Shown in pieces: positions 35,196-44,388 of a stretch of 64,000 bases of DNA (within the stretch, counting starts at the first letter, position 1; the number at the start of each line of letters is the position of its first letter). The translations under genes and the position numbers were made by a program. The notes beneath the pieces are model-generated. The model saw only the letters and a list, made by a program, of their open reading frames with translations, ran no database searches and was not told the DNA's origin. The DNA is from UKL13-3 sp040387195 (lineage in GTDB: Bacteria > Bacteroidota > Bacteroidia > UKL13-3). The stretch is from NCBI GenBank assembly GCA_040387195.1, contig JAZKEF010000008.1, forward strand, positions 1-64,000. Reading direction: 5' to 3'.

Positions 35196-36280
35196 TGTTT
35201 CACGTAAACGGTTTGGGTTGGATAAGCAAAGTCGCAGCCATGTTGTTCAATGATGTTCATCATCTTCACATTCAGTTCTTCCTTTACGGCAATCATTATA
35301 TCATATTCATTACTGAGCACAAAATAGACAACCAAAATATCCAGGGAACTTTGCGAAAACTCGGTAAATCGTACCGTATAATCATCACCGGTAAGAGGGT
35401 GTTTGTCAATTTCTTTTTTGATATCATCAATGATGGAAAGGATTTGTTCGGATTTACTGGCATAAGTTAAGCCTAATGTGAAACGAACACGTCTGGAAGC
35501 ACTTTCCGTAATGTTGTTTAAGGCGGTATCAATAAGTTTTTTGTTGGGAACGGTAAGCAAGCTTTTTTCAACCGTACGAATTCGGGTGGTGCGAAATCCA
35601 ACATGTTCTACTGAGCCTTTAATGTCGTTGGTTTCAATTAAATCACCGGTCTTAAAGGGCTTATCAAGATAGATGATAAAGGATCCCAGTAAGTTGGCCA
35701 GCGTATCTTGTGCCGCCAACGCCACTGCCAATCCACCAATACCGAGCGAAGCAACAAGTGCTGTTATGTTAACCTCAAAAACAAATCGCAAGCCCGCAAA
35801 TACCATTACAATAACAAGAACAACCTTGATAAGCTCCTTTAAAAAATTGGCAAGCTCCGGAGAAAAGGAGGAGTCTTCCCTGCGTGACAATACCAAGGAG
35901 AAAAAGTCGGTTGCACGAAGTAAAATTCTTGTGGCAATAACAAAAACAGCAATCATCCAGGCCGTAAACAAAAGCCAGCGAATACCAATTTTTTCAACGC
36001 CAACCATATGCCAGGTTTCGGGAAAAACCAAACGATTGAAGGCAACATAAATGATAATCAGGGTAAGCAGTTGCTCAAATGGTTTGCGGATGAGCGCAAC
36101 AAATTCTTCTGAAAATTGGTTGTGTGCAAACCGTTTGAAGAAGCGGAATGATTGCTTGCTGAGGAAAGTTGCTCCCAATCTTTTAAGCAATAATCCCAAC
36201 AATAATACCCCAATGCAAATCAAAAACTCGCGAATCGGGTTCCCCCATATTTCCTGTTCTAAAATACTTAACTCTTCCAT
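35192..36280 (-). CDS. MscS-family mechanosensitive ion channel
   Basis: A 362-residue inner-membrane protein. There are four to five hydrophobic segments (about 18-34, 70-86, 98-118, 150-168, 172-200). The pore-lining TM3 contains the small-residue pattern LVASLGIGGLAVALAAQDTL, followed by the conserved NLLGSFIIYLDKPFKTGD beta-domain entry. The C-terminal cytoplasmic vestibule (about 260-350) is present. MscS channels release solutes on hypo-osmotic shock. This form has two extra N-terminal helices relative to E. coli MscS. First of a pair with tatD; 158 nt downstream of polA on the same strand. Confidence 0.93.
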   Translation of the reverse strand: MEELSILEQEIWGNPIREFLICIGVLLLGLLLKRLGATFLSKQSFRFFKRFAHNQFSEEFVALIRKPFEQLLTLIIIYVAFNRLVFPETWHMVGVEKIGIRWLLFTAWMIAVFVIATRILLRATDFFSLVLSRREDSSFSPELANFLKELIKVVLVIVMVFAGLRFVFEVNITALVASLGIGGLAVALAAQDTLANLLGSFIIYLDKPFKTGDLIETNDIKGSVEHVGFRTTRIRTVEKSLLTVPNKKLIDTALNNITESASRRVRFTLGLTYASKSEQILSIIDDIKKEIDKHPLTGDDYTVRFTEFSQSSLDILVVYFVLSNEYDIMIAVKEELNVKMMNIIEQHGCDFAYPTQTVYVKQ

Positions 36281-36403
36281 TCTTTATTCATCACTTCTTT
36301 ATATCTCACCTTCCCGCAGGTTCCTTTTACCTAATTCCCAATGCCATTGGTTATACATTTCTTTACTTACGAATTTTGGATTTAATTATTCGAACGTCCG
36401 CCC

Positions 36404-36433
36404 ATTCCGCAATCGAAAATCCGCACTCAGCAT
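36404..36433. repeat. ATTCCGC-type intergenic repeat after polA
   Basis: The sequence contains CATTCCGCAATC followed by GAAAATCCGCACTCAGCAT, a simple ATTCCGC/ATCCGC-rich run of the sort seen between genes in this phylum. It begins about 5 nt downstream of the polA stop and resembles a segment inside polA (36612-36633). Confidence 0.5.
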
Positions 36434-36438
36434 TTCTT

Positions 36439-39300
36439 CTAGTGTGCTTCCAGCCAGTTTTCTCCAACACCCACTTCGGCCTGAATTGGTACTTGTAGCT
36501 GCATTGCTGCTTCCATTTGTGTTTTTACCAATATCTTCATTTTTTCGACCTCACTTTTGTGCACATCGAATAAAAGTTCATCATGCACCTGCAGAATCAT
36601 TTTTGAATACTGGATTCCGGATTGTGGATTCCGAATAGCAGCATCTACTTTGAGCATGGCAACTTTGATCATATCGGCCGCGCTTCCCTGAATGGGTGCG
36701 TTGATGGCGTTTCGTTCCGCGAAACCGCGTACCGTAAAGTTCTTGGAGTTGATATCACGCAAATACCTTCTGCGTCCCAATATCGTTTCTACAAATCCAT
36801 GTTCCTGGGCAAAATGGATACTGTCGCTCATGTAGTTTTTGATGCGTGGGTATTGTTTGAAATATTCTTCGATAATGGCAGCAGCTTCTTTGCGGGGAAT
36901 CCCTAAACTCTGGGATAAACCAAAGGCAGATTGACCATAGATGATTCCAAAATTTACCGCCTTGGCATTTCTGCGTTGCTCACCTGTTACAGCCGATAAC
37001 TCCACGTTGTACACTTTGGCAGCGGTAGCGGTATGAATATCGATGCCTTGCTTAAATGCATCGATCATATTGTCTTCTTTTGCAATGGAGGCAATTACAC
37101 GCAATTCAATTTGCGAATAATCGGCACTCATCAACACATATTCTTCATTGCGCGGAATAAAGGCCTTTCGGATCTCACGGCCTTTATCTGTACGAATGGG
37201 AATGTTTTGCAGGTTCGGCTCCGTTGATGAAAGTCTTCCGGTAGCCGCTACAGCCTGGTTAAAAGACGTATGCACACGTCCGGTTTTCGGATGAACCAGC
37301 ATCGGCAATGCATCTACATATGTTGACTTTAATTTTTGCAATTGCCTTACATCCAAAATACACTTGGCGATTTCGTGCTCACTCAATCCTTGTAAAACAT
37401 CCTCCCCGGTTTGGTACTGACCCGTTTTGGTTTTTTTGGCTTTGGGGTCTAGTTTTAGATGATCGAACAACACCTCTCCCAATTGTTTAGGGGAAGCAAT
37501 ATTAAAATTCACACCGGCCAGTTCGTGGATCTTTTTTTCGAGCGTTCCTATTTCCTTGGCCAGCTCAACCGAATAATCATTTAAGAACTGTGCATTGATC
37601 CGAATGCCCTCACGTTCCATATCATTCAATACATTGATAAGAGGAATCTCCACTTCATCAAATAACTTTTGCGCATTACGTTCGGGTAATTGCGGAGCAA
37701 AGAGCTCTTTAAGCTGCATGGTAACATCGGCATCTTCGGCAGCGTACTCTTTTATTTTCTCCATCTCAACATTGCGCATGCTGAGTTGGTTTTTTCCTTT
37801 TTTACCAATGAGGGTTTCAATGGAAACAGGTTCATAGTTCAGGTAATTGTTGGAAAGGAAATCCATCCCATGGCGTAAGTCTGCATCAATCAAATAGTGC
37901 GCAAGCATGGTGTCAAACCATTTCCCTTTAAGCATTACGTCATAGTTTTTGAGGATGCTTAAATCATATTTGATGTTCTGTCCGATTTTTACCAACTGCT
38001 CATTTTCGAACAAAGGTTTAAACTCATTCATCATGGCCTGCGCCTCCTCCTTGTTTTCGGGAAAAGGAATGTAATAGGCCTCCCCTTTTTTGTACGCAAA
38101 TGAAAGCCCAACAATCTCTGCAGTAAGCTCATCCAGACTGGTTGTTTCGCTATCAAAACAAACTTCAGGTTGCTGCAACAGCTCTGTAATAAGGTTAGCG
38201 CGTTTTTCTGCAGTGTCAACTAAATGGTAGGTGTGGGGAGTATTTTCAATGGTGTTTCGGGGTGTAGATGGAGTTTCTATTTCCGAGAATTCAGCTTCTC
38301 TTTTGTCGATCGCGCTGGAGTCATTGCTTCCCTGATTGAATAGGTCGAACCCGCTATTGGCTTTTGGCTGTTGGCTTTTGGCCGCTGCCTGCGGGCTGCC
38401 GGCTACAGGTGAATTCTCCTCCACGGTTCCAAACAACCGTTTCGACATTGTTTTAAACTCGAGTTCCGCAAACAATGCTTCACAAGCCTCCTTATCGGGA
38501 GCTTCAAACACAAGGTGGTCTTCTTCCAGTTCGATGGGAACATTTAAGTCAATTGTTGCGAGGCGTTTACTTAAAAAAGCCTGTTCTTTATTGGCTTCAA
38601 CTTTTTCTTTTTGTTTACCTTTCAGTTCGTGGGTGTTTTCATACAGACCCTCCATGCTACCGTATTTTTGCACAAGGAGCTTGGCTGTTTTTTCGCCAAT
38701 ACCGGGTATTCCGGGAATACCATCTACAGCATCCCCCCACATCCCCAAAATATCAATTACCTGACTAACATCTGTAATTTCCCAACGTTTCAGCACCTCC
38801 GGGATGCCCATTATTTCATAATCATTCCCCAACCGGGCAGGCTTGTAAATAAAAATATGTTCGCTTACCAATTGCCCGAAATCCTTATCGGGTGTCATCA
38901 TGTATACATCGAAGCCCTGTTTTTCGGCTTTTTTAGCAAGTGTGCCTATAATATCATCGGCTTCAAAACCGGGTCGGATCAACAATGGGATCTTGAAGGC
39001 TTCGGTGAGGCGCATAATAAAGGGTAATGCCTTCGAAATATCTTCAGGCATTTCCTCGCGGTGTGCTTTGTAGGCTTCAAATTCAATATGTCTTGCTGTT
39101 GGTTCGGCAGTATCAAACGAAACACCAATATGTGTTGGCTTTTCTTTTTTGAGAATATCCAAAACGGTATTGGCATAACCAAAGATGGCCGAAGTGTTAA
39201 AGCCGTATGAAGTGATTCGTGGATTTTGGCTGAAAGCAAAATAGGCACGGTACACTAAAGCCATACCATCGAGTAAAAAGAGTTTTTTGCGTGTTGTCAT
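36439..39300 (-). CDS. polA: DNA polymerase I
   Basis: A 953-residue three-domain repair polymerase. The 5' nuclease domain (1-290) has D11, the GFEADDIIG motif and the helix-hairpin-helix GIPGIPGIGEKTA. The 3'-5' exonuclease (about 355-540) keeps D383, E385, D446 and D523, so proofreading should work. The polymerase domain (about 545-953) has motif A SADYSQIELR (D727), motif B RRNAKAVNFGIIYG and motif C QVHDELLF (D907). The linker 295-350 is unusually long. Residues 301-317 (SPQAAAKSQQPKANSG) and a loop AIRNPQSGIQ just before motif C appear to be encoded by in-frame intergenic-type repeats. Likely co-transcribed with mscS and tatD downstream. Confidence 0.96.
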   Translation of the reverse strand: MTTRKKLFLLDGMALVYRAYFAFSQNPRITSYGFNTSAIFGYANTVLDILKKEKPTHIGVSFDTAEPTARHIEFEAYKAHREEMPEDISKALPFIMRLTEAFKIPLLIRPGFEADDIIGTLAKKAEKQGFDVYMMTPDKDFGQLVSEHIFIYKPARLGNDYEIMGIPEVLKRWEITDVSQVIDILGMWGDAVDGIPGIPGIGEKTAKLLVQKYGSMEGLYENTHELKGKQKEKVEANKEQAFLSKRLATIDLNVPIELEEDHLVFEAPDKEACEALFAELEFKTMSKRLFGTVEENSPVAGSPQAAAKSQQPKANSGFDLFNQGSNDSSAIDKREAEFSEIETPSTPRNTIENTPHTYHLVDTAEKRANLITELLQQPEVCFDSETTSLDELTAEIVGLSFAYKKGEAYYIPFPENKEEAQAMMNEFKPLFENEQLVKIGQNIKYDLSILKNYDVMLKGKWFDTMLAHYLIDADLRHGMDFLSNNYLNYEPVSIETLIGKKGKNQLSMRNVEMEKIKEYAAEDADVTMQLKELFAPQLPERNAQKLFDEVEIPLINVLNDMEREGIRINAQFLNDYSVELAKEIGTLEKKIHELAGVNFNIASPKQLGEVLFDHLKLDPKAKKTKTGQYQTGEDVLQGLSEHEIAKCILDVRQLQKLKSTYVDALPMLVHPKTGRVHTSFNQAVAATGRLSSTEPNLQNIPIRTDKGREIRKAFIPRNEEYVLMSADYSQIELRVIASIAKEDNMIDAFKQGIDIHTATAAKVYNVELSAVTGEQRRNAKAVNFGIIYGQSAFGLSQSLGIPRKEAAAIIEEYFKQYPRIKNYMSDSIHFAQEHGFVETILGRRRYLRDINSKNFTVRGFAERNAINAPIQGSAADMIKVAMLKVDAAIRNPQSGIQYSKMILQVHDELLFDVHKSEVEKMKILVKTQMEAAMQLQVPIQAEVGVGENWLEAH
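36612..36633. repeat. Repeat-like insertion inside the polA palm domain
   Basis: Two copies of GGATTCCG (36612-36619 and 36626-36633) encode, on the minus strand, the RNPQSGIQ loop just before motif C. E. coli Pol I has a shorter loop here. The words match the ATTCCG-type intergenic repeat that follows the gene at 36404-36433. Confidence 0.45.
38353..38402. repeat. GGCTTTTGGC-type repeat inside the polA linker
   Basis: On the + strand the run reads GCTATTGGCTTTTGGCTG, then TTGGCTTTTGGC, then GCTGCC-rich sequence. In the gene it encodes AAAKSQQPKANS between the nuclease and exonuclease domains. It is low-complexity, in frame, and looks like an intergenic simple repeat placed in a tolerant linker. 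Confidence 0.6.
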
Positions 39301-39328
39301 AACTTGTCAAAGATATTTGATATGCATA

Positions 39329-39356
39329 AAAAAAGACTGCCGAAACAATCTTTTTT
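39329..39356. terminator. Weak A/T-stem terminator downstream of the AhpD-like gene
   Basis: AAAAAAGA (39329-39336) can pair with TCTTTTTT (39349-39356), with T-rich sequence on both outer sides. It lies in the 68-nt gap between the AhpD-like and polA genes, both minus strand. The stem is almost all A-T, so termination is at best partial. Confidence 0.35.
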
Positions 39357-39368
39357 ATCAGGAAATTT

Positions 39369-39713
39369 TTAAGGAGTCTGTAACGCTTCCCAATACTCCA
39401 CAGCCCTACGAGTGTGCGGAATGACAATGGTTCCACCCACAATATTCGCCACAGCAAAAATTTCGAATAGTTGGGCTGTTGTTACTCCCTGCTCATGGCA
39501 TTTACCCAAATGGTATTTAATGCAATCATCACAACGCAATACCATGCTGGCTACCAGGCCTAGCATCTCTTTGGTTTGAGTCGACAAGGTTCCTTCTTCA
39601 TAGGTATTGGTATCGAGGTTGAACAGACGTTTTAATACCAGATTGTCGGCAGCCATCATTTTATCGTTCATTTTCGAACGGTAGTCGTTAAATTCTTGGA
39701 TAGGGTTGGTCAT
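39369..39713 (-). CDS. Carboxymuconolactone decarboxylase/AhpD-like protein
   Basis: A 114-residue helical protein with the AhpD-type redox motif CDDCIKYH (C61, C64, H68) preceded by the conserved glutamate of TKEMLGL (E49). Proteins of this shape are either alkylhydroperoxidase-like thiol enzymes or small decarboxylase-family members; the CxxCxxxH motif favours a redox role. The ATG at 39713 fits family length; an in-frame start 33 nt upstream would add a polar tail. Located between gpsA and polA on the same strand. Confidence 0.9.
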   Translation of the reverse strand: MTNPIQEFNDYRSKMNDKMMAADNLVLKRLFNLDTNTYEEGTLSTQTKEMLGLVASMVLRCDDCIKYHLGKCHEQGVTTAQLFEIFAVANIVGGTIVIPHTRRAVEYWEALQTP

Positions 39714-39819
39714 AGTGTTTATATTCTCATTCGTGATTTCAAACAAAGATTAATCAAAGAAGTACAAAGGTCACAAAGCGAGGTTGCAACCATCGTATCT
39801 CAACGTTTCAAATTTTCCG

Positions 39820-40845
39820 TCAGATTAATTTTTCACTCAACTTTTCAATGGCCGCACGGGCAGGCATATCCCCGTAAATAATATTGTATACTGCTTCGGC
39901 AATGGGCATGTCGATGTGCAGTTGTTCCTTGTTGAGCTCGTACATACTTTTGGTGGCATAAAAACCTTCTGCAATCATATTCATTTCGAGCTGAGCAGAT
40001 TTTACAGAATAGCCTTTACCCAACATATTCCCGAAAGTACGGTTACGGGAATGTTGTGAGTAGGCAGTTACCAGCAAATCGCCCAGGTATGCTGAGTGGT
40101 TGATTTCACGGGGGTGCGCATGTACTTTGTATAAAAAGGCTTCCATTTCGCGAATGGCATTGCTGATGAGCACAGCCTGGAAGTTATCACCATATCCTAC
40201 TCCATGGCATATACCACTTGCTACTGCATAAATGTTTTTGAGCACCGCACCGTATTCAGTTCCGGTAATGTCCTTGGAAATAATAGTCCGGATATATCGG
40301 CAGGCAAGCATAGAAGCAAAATGAACGGCAATGGTTTCGTTGAGGCCTGCAATGGTTAGATAGGAAAGTTTTTCAGAGGCAACTTCCTCGGCATGGCATG
40401 GCCCCGATATGACCATCATGTTTTCGTGAGGCACATCAAACTCATTCATTAAAAAATCGGCAACAATTTGTTTGCTGTGGGGGAGCAGTCCCTTGATGGC
40501 CGAAACAATGTATTTTCCCTTCAACAGTTCTTTATCAATACCGCTTAGTGCATCCTTTAAAAAAGCGGACGGCACGGCAAGCACAAGAATGTCGGCCGAT
40601 TGAACAACAGCATTTAGATCGCTGCTTACGCTCACCCTTTCGGGGTGAATTTCCACCGAACTGATGTATTTGGGGTTATGTTTGTTTTCTCGGATATACT
40701 TTGCGGTTTCTTCATTGCGAATCCACCATTGCAGGGTGCTGATTTTACTAAGGCTTGATGCCCTGTGTTCACTCAGCATTTTGGTAATGGCTGTTCCCCA
40801 GCTCCCTCCCCCGAGTACCGCTATGTTTCTAGGTAATGTATCCAT
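39820..40845 (-). CDS. gpsA: NAD(P)H-dependent glycerol-3-phosphate dehydrogenase
   Basis: A 341-residue cytosolic enzyme reducing dihydroxyacetone phosphate to sn-glycerol-3-phosphate, the backbone of phospholipids. The Rossmann motif GGGSWGTA (12-19) is at the N-terminus, followed by the catalytic region: SAIKGLLP (lysine near 120), SGPCHAEEVA, and the signature TGTEYGAVLKNIYAVASGICHGVGYGDN with the closing RTFGNMLGKG. Length is normal. It follows the efflux adaptor gene after 61 nt on the same strand. Confidence 0.95.
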   Translation of the reverse strand: MDTLPRNIAVLGGGSWGTAITKMLSEHRASSLSKISTLQWWIRNEETAKYIRENKHNPKYISSVEIHPERVSVSSDLNAVVQSADILVLAVPSAFLKDALSGIDKELLKGKYIVSAIKGLLPHSKQIVADFLMNEFDVPHENMMVISGPCHAEEVASEKLSYLTIAGLNETIAVHFASMLACRYIRTIISKDITGTEYGAVLKNIYAVASGICHGVGYGDNFQAVLISNAIREMEAFLYKVHAHPREINHSAYLGDLLVTAYSQHSRNRTFGNMLGKGYSVKSAQLEMNMIAEGFYATKSMYELNKEQLHIDMPIAEAVYNIIYGDMPARAAIEKLSEKLI

Positions 40846-40906
40846 GCGGTAAAAATAGCAATTTGGTTGAATGTTTTGCTACCTGCAGCTTTTCAATGTA
40901 GCATGA

Positions 40907-42274
40907 CTAGTCTTTTTTAGCTTCAACGGAAGAGTCGAACAAAGCCTCCTTGCTTACTTTTTGAATATGGTCGCCATGTTTTAAGGTACGTGAAACAGCG
41001 CTGTAAGGTCCTGAAACCACCTCATCACCTTCGTTTAACCCCTTGGTGATTTCAATAAACTTATCATCCTGTACTCCTGTTTTTACTTCGCGAATGGAAA
41101 GTTTATTATCGACATTGCATACAAAAACAACTTCCAGGTCCTCTTTGCTTTTTTCGGCTTTTACTTTTCTTTTATTTACAGAGGCGGCAGTATCCAAATC
41201 GTTTTTGTTACGGGTTGTTACGGCTTCAATCGGAAGCGCAATCGCATTGTTGGCACGTTCTGTTTGTATTTCAACCGATGCCGACATACCCGGCCTGAAC
41301 ACCGAACGTTTTTTACCGAATGCTTTTTCAAGATCGGCATACGAGCTGCGCAGGATTCTGATCTTAACCACAAAATTGGTTACCTGATCGGAGGTGGTGG
41401 CTGCACTGGTTGTTGCTGAATTGGCTATTTCGGTTACCATGCCCTTAAATTTACGGTTGTTGTATGCATCCACTTCCACTTCGGTGGTATCACCAATGCT
41501 TACTTTTACAATATCATTTTCGTTCACATCCACACTTACTTCCATATCATTGAGGTTGGCAATACGCATCATCTCTGTTCCGGCCATTTGAGAAGTACCA
41601 ACCACACGCTCTCCTTTTTCGACACTGAGTTTGGAAACAATGCCACTTACAGGTGCAAAAATTTCGGTACGGGTCAGGTTTTTCTTGGCTTCCTTGAGTC
41701 CTGCTTCCTGTGTTTTTACGGTAAACTGTGCCCCGATAACCGTTTGTTTGGCGGCTTCAATGTCGGCTTTGGTGGTGAGGTAAGTTGATTGCGCAGTTTG
41801 AAACTCGCCATCCGAAATCAATTTGGCTTCGTACATTTTTTTATTACGAAGGTATTGCTGTTCAACCTCACTGAATTTAGCTTCTGATTGTAACAAACGC
41901 GCGCGCGCATTTGCCAGATTTGCTTTCGAATTATTTAAGGCAGCTTCCGAACGGTCGAGTGATGACTGGTATAATTCGGGATCGATGCGCGCAAGTAATC
42001 GCCCGGCTTGGACCGAGTCACCTTCCTTTACATACAGTTCCTTTATTTCGCCCGAAACGTCCGAACTCATTTTTACCTCTACTTCAGGTTGTATTTTTCC
42101 ATTAGCAGATACCGTTTCGATAATGGTTTTGCGTTCTGCCTTGGTTGCAGAAACCTTGATGCCCTCATCCTTCCCAATCCAGCCGGCACTTTTTCCAACC
42201 AATACAAACACAATAAGCAACACAACTGCTGCACCTAAATACCAAATAAGTTTATTACTTTTTTTCGTTGCCAT
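40907..42274 (-). CDS. Efflux periplasmic adaptor (HlyD/RND-MFP family)
   Basis: A 455-residue membrane fusion protein: one N-terminal membrane anchor (about 10-28), a lipoyl half-motif (SGEIKELYVKEGDSVQAGRLLARID, about 74-98), a long alpha-helical hairpin (about 100-205), the second lipoyl half (IFAPVSGIVSKLSVEKGERV), a beta barrel and a membrane-proximal domain with a charged insertion (about 365-395). It would bridge an inner-membrane pump to the TolC-like protein encoded 19 nt upstream. The gene for the pump itself (ABC or RND) is not adjacent. Confidence 0.93.
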   Translation of the reverse strand: MATKKSNKLIWYLGAAVVLLIVFVLVGKSAGWIGKDEGIKVSATKAERKTIIETVSANGKIQPEVEVKMSSDVSGEIKELYVKEGDSVQAGRLLARIDPELYQSSLDRSEAALNNSKANLANARARLLQSEAKFSEVEQQYLRNKKMYEAKLISDGEFQTAQSTYLTTKADIEAAKQTVIGAQFTVKTQEAGLKEAKKNLTRTEIFAPVSGIVSKLSVEKGERVVGTSQMAGTEMMRIANLNDMEVSVDVNENDIVKVSIGDTTEVEVDAYNNRKFKGMVTEIANSATTSAATTSDQVTNFVVKIRILRSSYADLEKAFGKKRSVFRPGMSASVEIQTERANNAIALPIEAVTTRNKNDLDTAASVNKRKVKAEKSKEDLEVVFVCNVDNKLSIREVKTGVQDDKFIEITKGLNEGDEVVSGPYSAVSRTLKHGDHIQKVSKEALFDSSVEAKKD

Positions 42275-42293
42275 ACGTCTTCAAATCTATAAT

Positions 42294-43742
42294 TTAATAC
42301 AACCCTTTACCCAAATAAAAATCAAGTACTTTTCTTCTGAACAGCAATTCATACTTTGCCTGAACCATATTGGTTTCGGCCTGAAGGTACTGTGATTTTG
42401 TAACAATAAAGTCAGCCGTGCTTAAAGCGCCAAGATTAAATTGGGATTCGGCTACTGTCATGGCTTCTTTATTAGCTTCGTAGTTGTTTTGATTAGACTC
42501 ATACCGTTTCTGGGCCGATTTAAAATCGAGGTAAGCCTGATTTACATTTTTGTAAAGGTCAAGTTCAGTTTGTTTTTGTGTAAGATCACTGCTCATCCGG
42601 TTGATGCGTGCTTTTTGAATATTGTTGCTAGCCTGGTAACCGTTAAAAAGAGGAACAGACAATGTTAAGCCAACGTTTTTTCCCAGATTTTTGTTGAACT
42701 GGTCGCTGAAAGGAACTACTTCACTGTTGTTGTATCTTGCATTCACAATATATATTCCGGATTGTGCACCATTGGCATCATATCCAAAAGGCACAAACTC
42801 CAATGCCGGTGTTCCAACGCCTTGTTGTGTTTGTGTGGAATAAAAGGAACTGATGCTACCACCCAATGTTAAGCGCGGACTACGACCTCCGACAGCAATG
42901 TTTTGTCCAATCCTTGCTGCATCAGCCCTGTGTTTGGCAGCCTGCACTTCGGGGCTTTTATCTAAAAAGGATTTATAAATGGCGTCTGCTCCAAGTATTT
43001 CACCGGGTATATTTGTTATTGATGAGCTATCTGGTTTTTGAACGGTATTATTTGGGTCGGGAGGGGTGTTCATTAATTGCCATAAAGTGAGGTACGATTG
43101 ATCCAACTGCGTTTGAGCAGTGATGAGTTGTGATTCTTCATTGGCATACTGCGCTTTCAACTGTAGTAATTTCACCCTGTTTACACCACCTAATTCATAT
43201 AATTTTTCCTGACGTTTGAGCTGTTCGGCCGTTGATTGAATCTGAATATTACGGGAATTGGCGATTTCGGCATTCATCAGTACCTGCATGTAGGCATTTG
43301 AAACCTGAAGTGCAATATTGTTTTTAGTTGTGAGCAAATCCGCATCGGTTGCTCTTACGGTTGCATGCTGTTGTTTCACATTGTTCAGGTTCTGAAAACC
43401 ATTAAACAATGTTACGGAACTGCTGATGGAAAAGTTATTGCTTCTGAATGTAGCATTGTTTTGTGTGGTATTGGTAACCGGATTGATGGCGAAACCAATA
43501 TTGTAATTATTGGTTGCCTGTGCATTCAAATTGGGCAACAGGTTCATTTTACTTTGAAGCCTGTCGGCCTCCGCACCCTGTTGCGAAAGTTCCCGCTGTT
43601 TAACGGTAATATTGTTTTTAAAGGCCTGATCAATGCACTCCTGCAAAGTGTAACTACGCTGTGCCTGCATTTGAATACTGCAGGTTAAAATAACAGCTAG
43701 AAATAGTAACTTGCGCAGCGCTTTGGTGTTGTTCAGTTTCAT
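42294..43742 (-). CDS. TolC-family outer-membrane efflux channel
   Basis: A 482-residue protein with signal peptide (about 1-27, ending MQAQ) and two OEP repeats, each a pair of long helices with the typical SQQGAEADRLQSKMNLLPNL and KTQEL-like heptads, and beta segments near residues 80-115 and 305-350. It forms the trimeric outer-membrane exit of a tripartite efflux or secretion system, with the adaptor gene following after 19 nt. Substrate unknown. Its start faces the polysaccharide deacetylase gene, 29 nt away, so both promoters overlap. Confidence 0.93.
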   Translation of the reverse strand: MKLNNTKALRKLLFLAVILTCSIQMQAQRSYTLQECIDQAFKNNITVKQRELSQQGAEADRLQSKMNLLPNLNAQATNNYNIGFAINPVTNTTQNNATFRSNNFSISSSVTLFNGFQNLNNVKQQHATVRATDADLLTTKNNIALQVSNAYMQVLMNAEIANSRNIQIQSTAEQLKRQEKLYELGGVNRVKLLQLKAQYANEESQLITAQTQLDQSYLTLWQLMNTPPDPNNTVQKPDSSSITNIPGEILGADAIYKSFLDKSPEVQAAKHRADAARIGQNIAVGGRSPRLTLGGSISSFYSTQTQQGVGTPALEFVPFGYDANGAQSGIYIVNARYNNSEVVPFSDQFNKNLGKNVGLTLSVPLFNGYQASNNIQKARINRMSSDLTQKQTELDLYKNVNQAYLDFKSAQKRYESNQNNYEANKEAMTVAESQFNLGALSTADFIVTKSQYLQAETNMVQAKYELLFRRKVLDFYLGKGLY

Positions 43743-43771
43743 AGATAATCAGTTGTATCGGTTCAAAAATA

Positions 43772-44386
43772 ATGTTTAAACACACATTACCATCTTTTCT
43801 TCCTTTATTGATTCCTTCCCTTACATGGAAGGTTCAAACGAATGATAAGGCCGTATTTTTAACATTTGATGATGGTCCTCACCCTGAAATTACGCCATGG
43901 GTGCTGCAAACCTTAAGTGCATATAACGCAAAGGCCACCTTTTTTTGTGTGGGCGAAAACGTTACAAGATTTCCGGGTACATACCATAAAATTCTTTCTG
44001 AAGGACATGCAACAGGAAATCACACCTACAACCACATAAAAGGATGGAATACACCCAACCAGCACTATTTTGACAATGTATCACTTTGTGCCGCGGTTGT
44101 TAAAAGTAAGTTGTTTCGTCCGCCCTACGGAAGAATAGGACCGTTGCAGATTAAGGCACTGCAAAAGCAAGGATATACCATTGTAATGTGGGATATTTTA
44201 ACCCGCGATTATGATGCAGGGGTAGATGTTGCCAAGGCAATTGAAGAGACTGTGAGGGCAACGCAAAACGGCTCTATTATTGTTTTTCATGATAGCGAAA
44301 AAGCCCAAAAGCAATTAAAGCAGATATTACCTGAAGTTCTCAAGCAGCTATCAGGGAAAGGATTTACGTTTAAACAATTAGCATAA
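43772..44386 (+). CDS. Polysaccharide deacetylase (NodB homology)
   Basis: A 204-residue carbohydrate esterase family 4 enzyme. Catalytic motifs are complete: TFDDGPHPE (base D33, metal D34), HTYNH (H84, H88), RPPYGR (about 116-121), MWDILTRDY and the closing IVFHDSEKA. It would remove N-acetyl groups from peptidoglycan, chitin-like or other surface sugars. No clear cleavable signal; the N-terminus is weakly hydrophobic. The stop is two bases before the GT2 start, so the pair is likely co-translated and acts on the same glycan. Confidence 0.94.
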   Translation: MFKHTLPSFLPLLIPSLTWKVQTNDKAVFLTFDDGPHPEITPWVLQTLSAYNAKATFFCVGENVTRFPGTYHKILSEGHATGNHTYNHIKGWNTPNQHYFDNVSLCAAVVKSKLFRPPYGRIGPLQIKALQKQGYTIVMWDILTRDYDAGVDVAKAIEETVRATQNGSIIVFHDSEKAQKQLKQILPEVLKQLSGKGFTFKQLA

Positions 44387-44388
44387 AA

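Noticed and set aside
39747..39819. Possible tRNA or small RNA gene between the AhpD-like and gpsA genes
   Set aside because: No cloverleaf, TPsiC loop or CCA-like end is visible; it is ordinary spacer.
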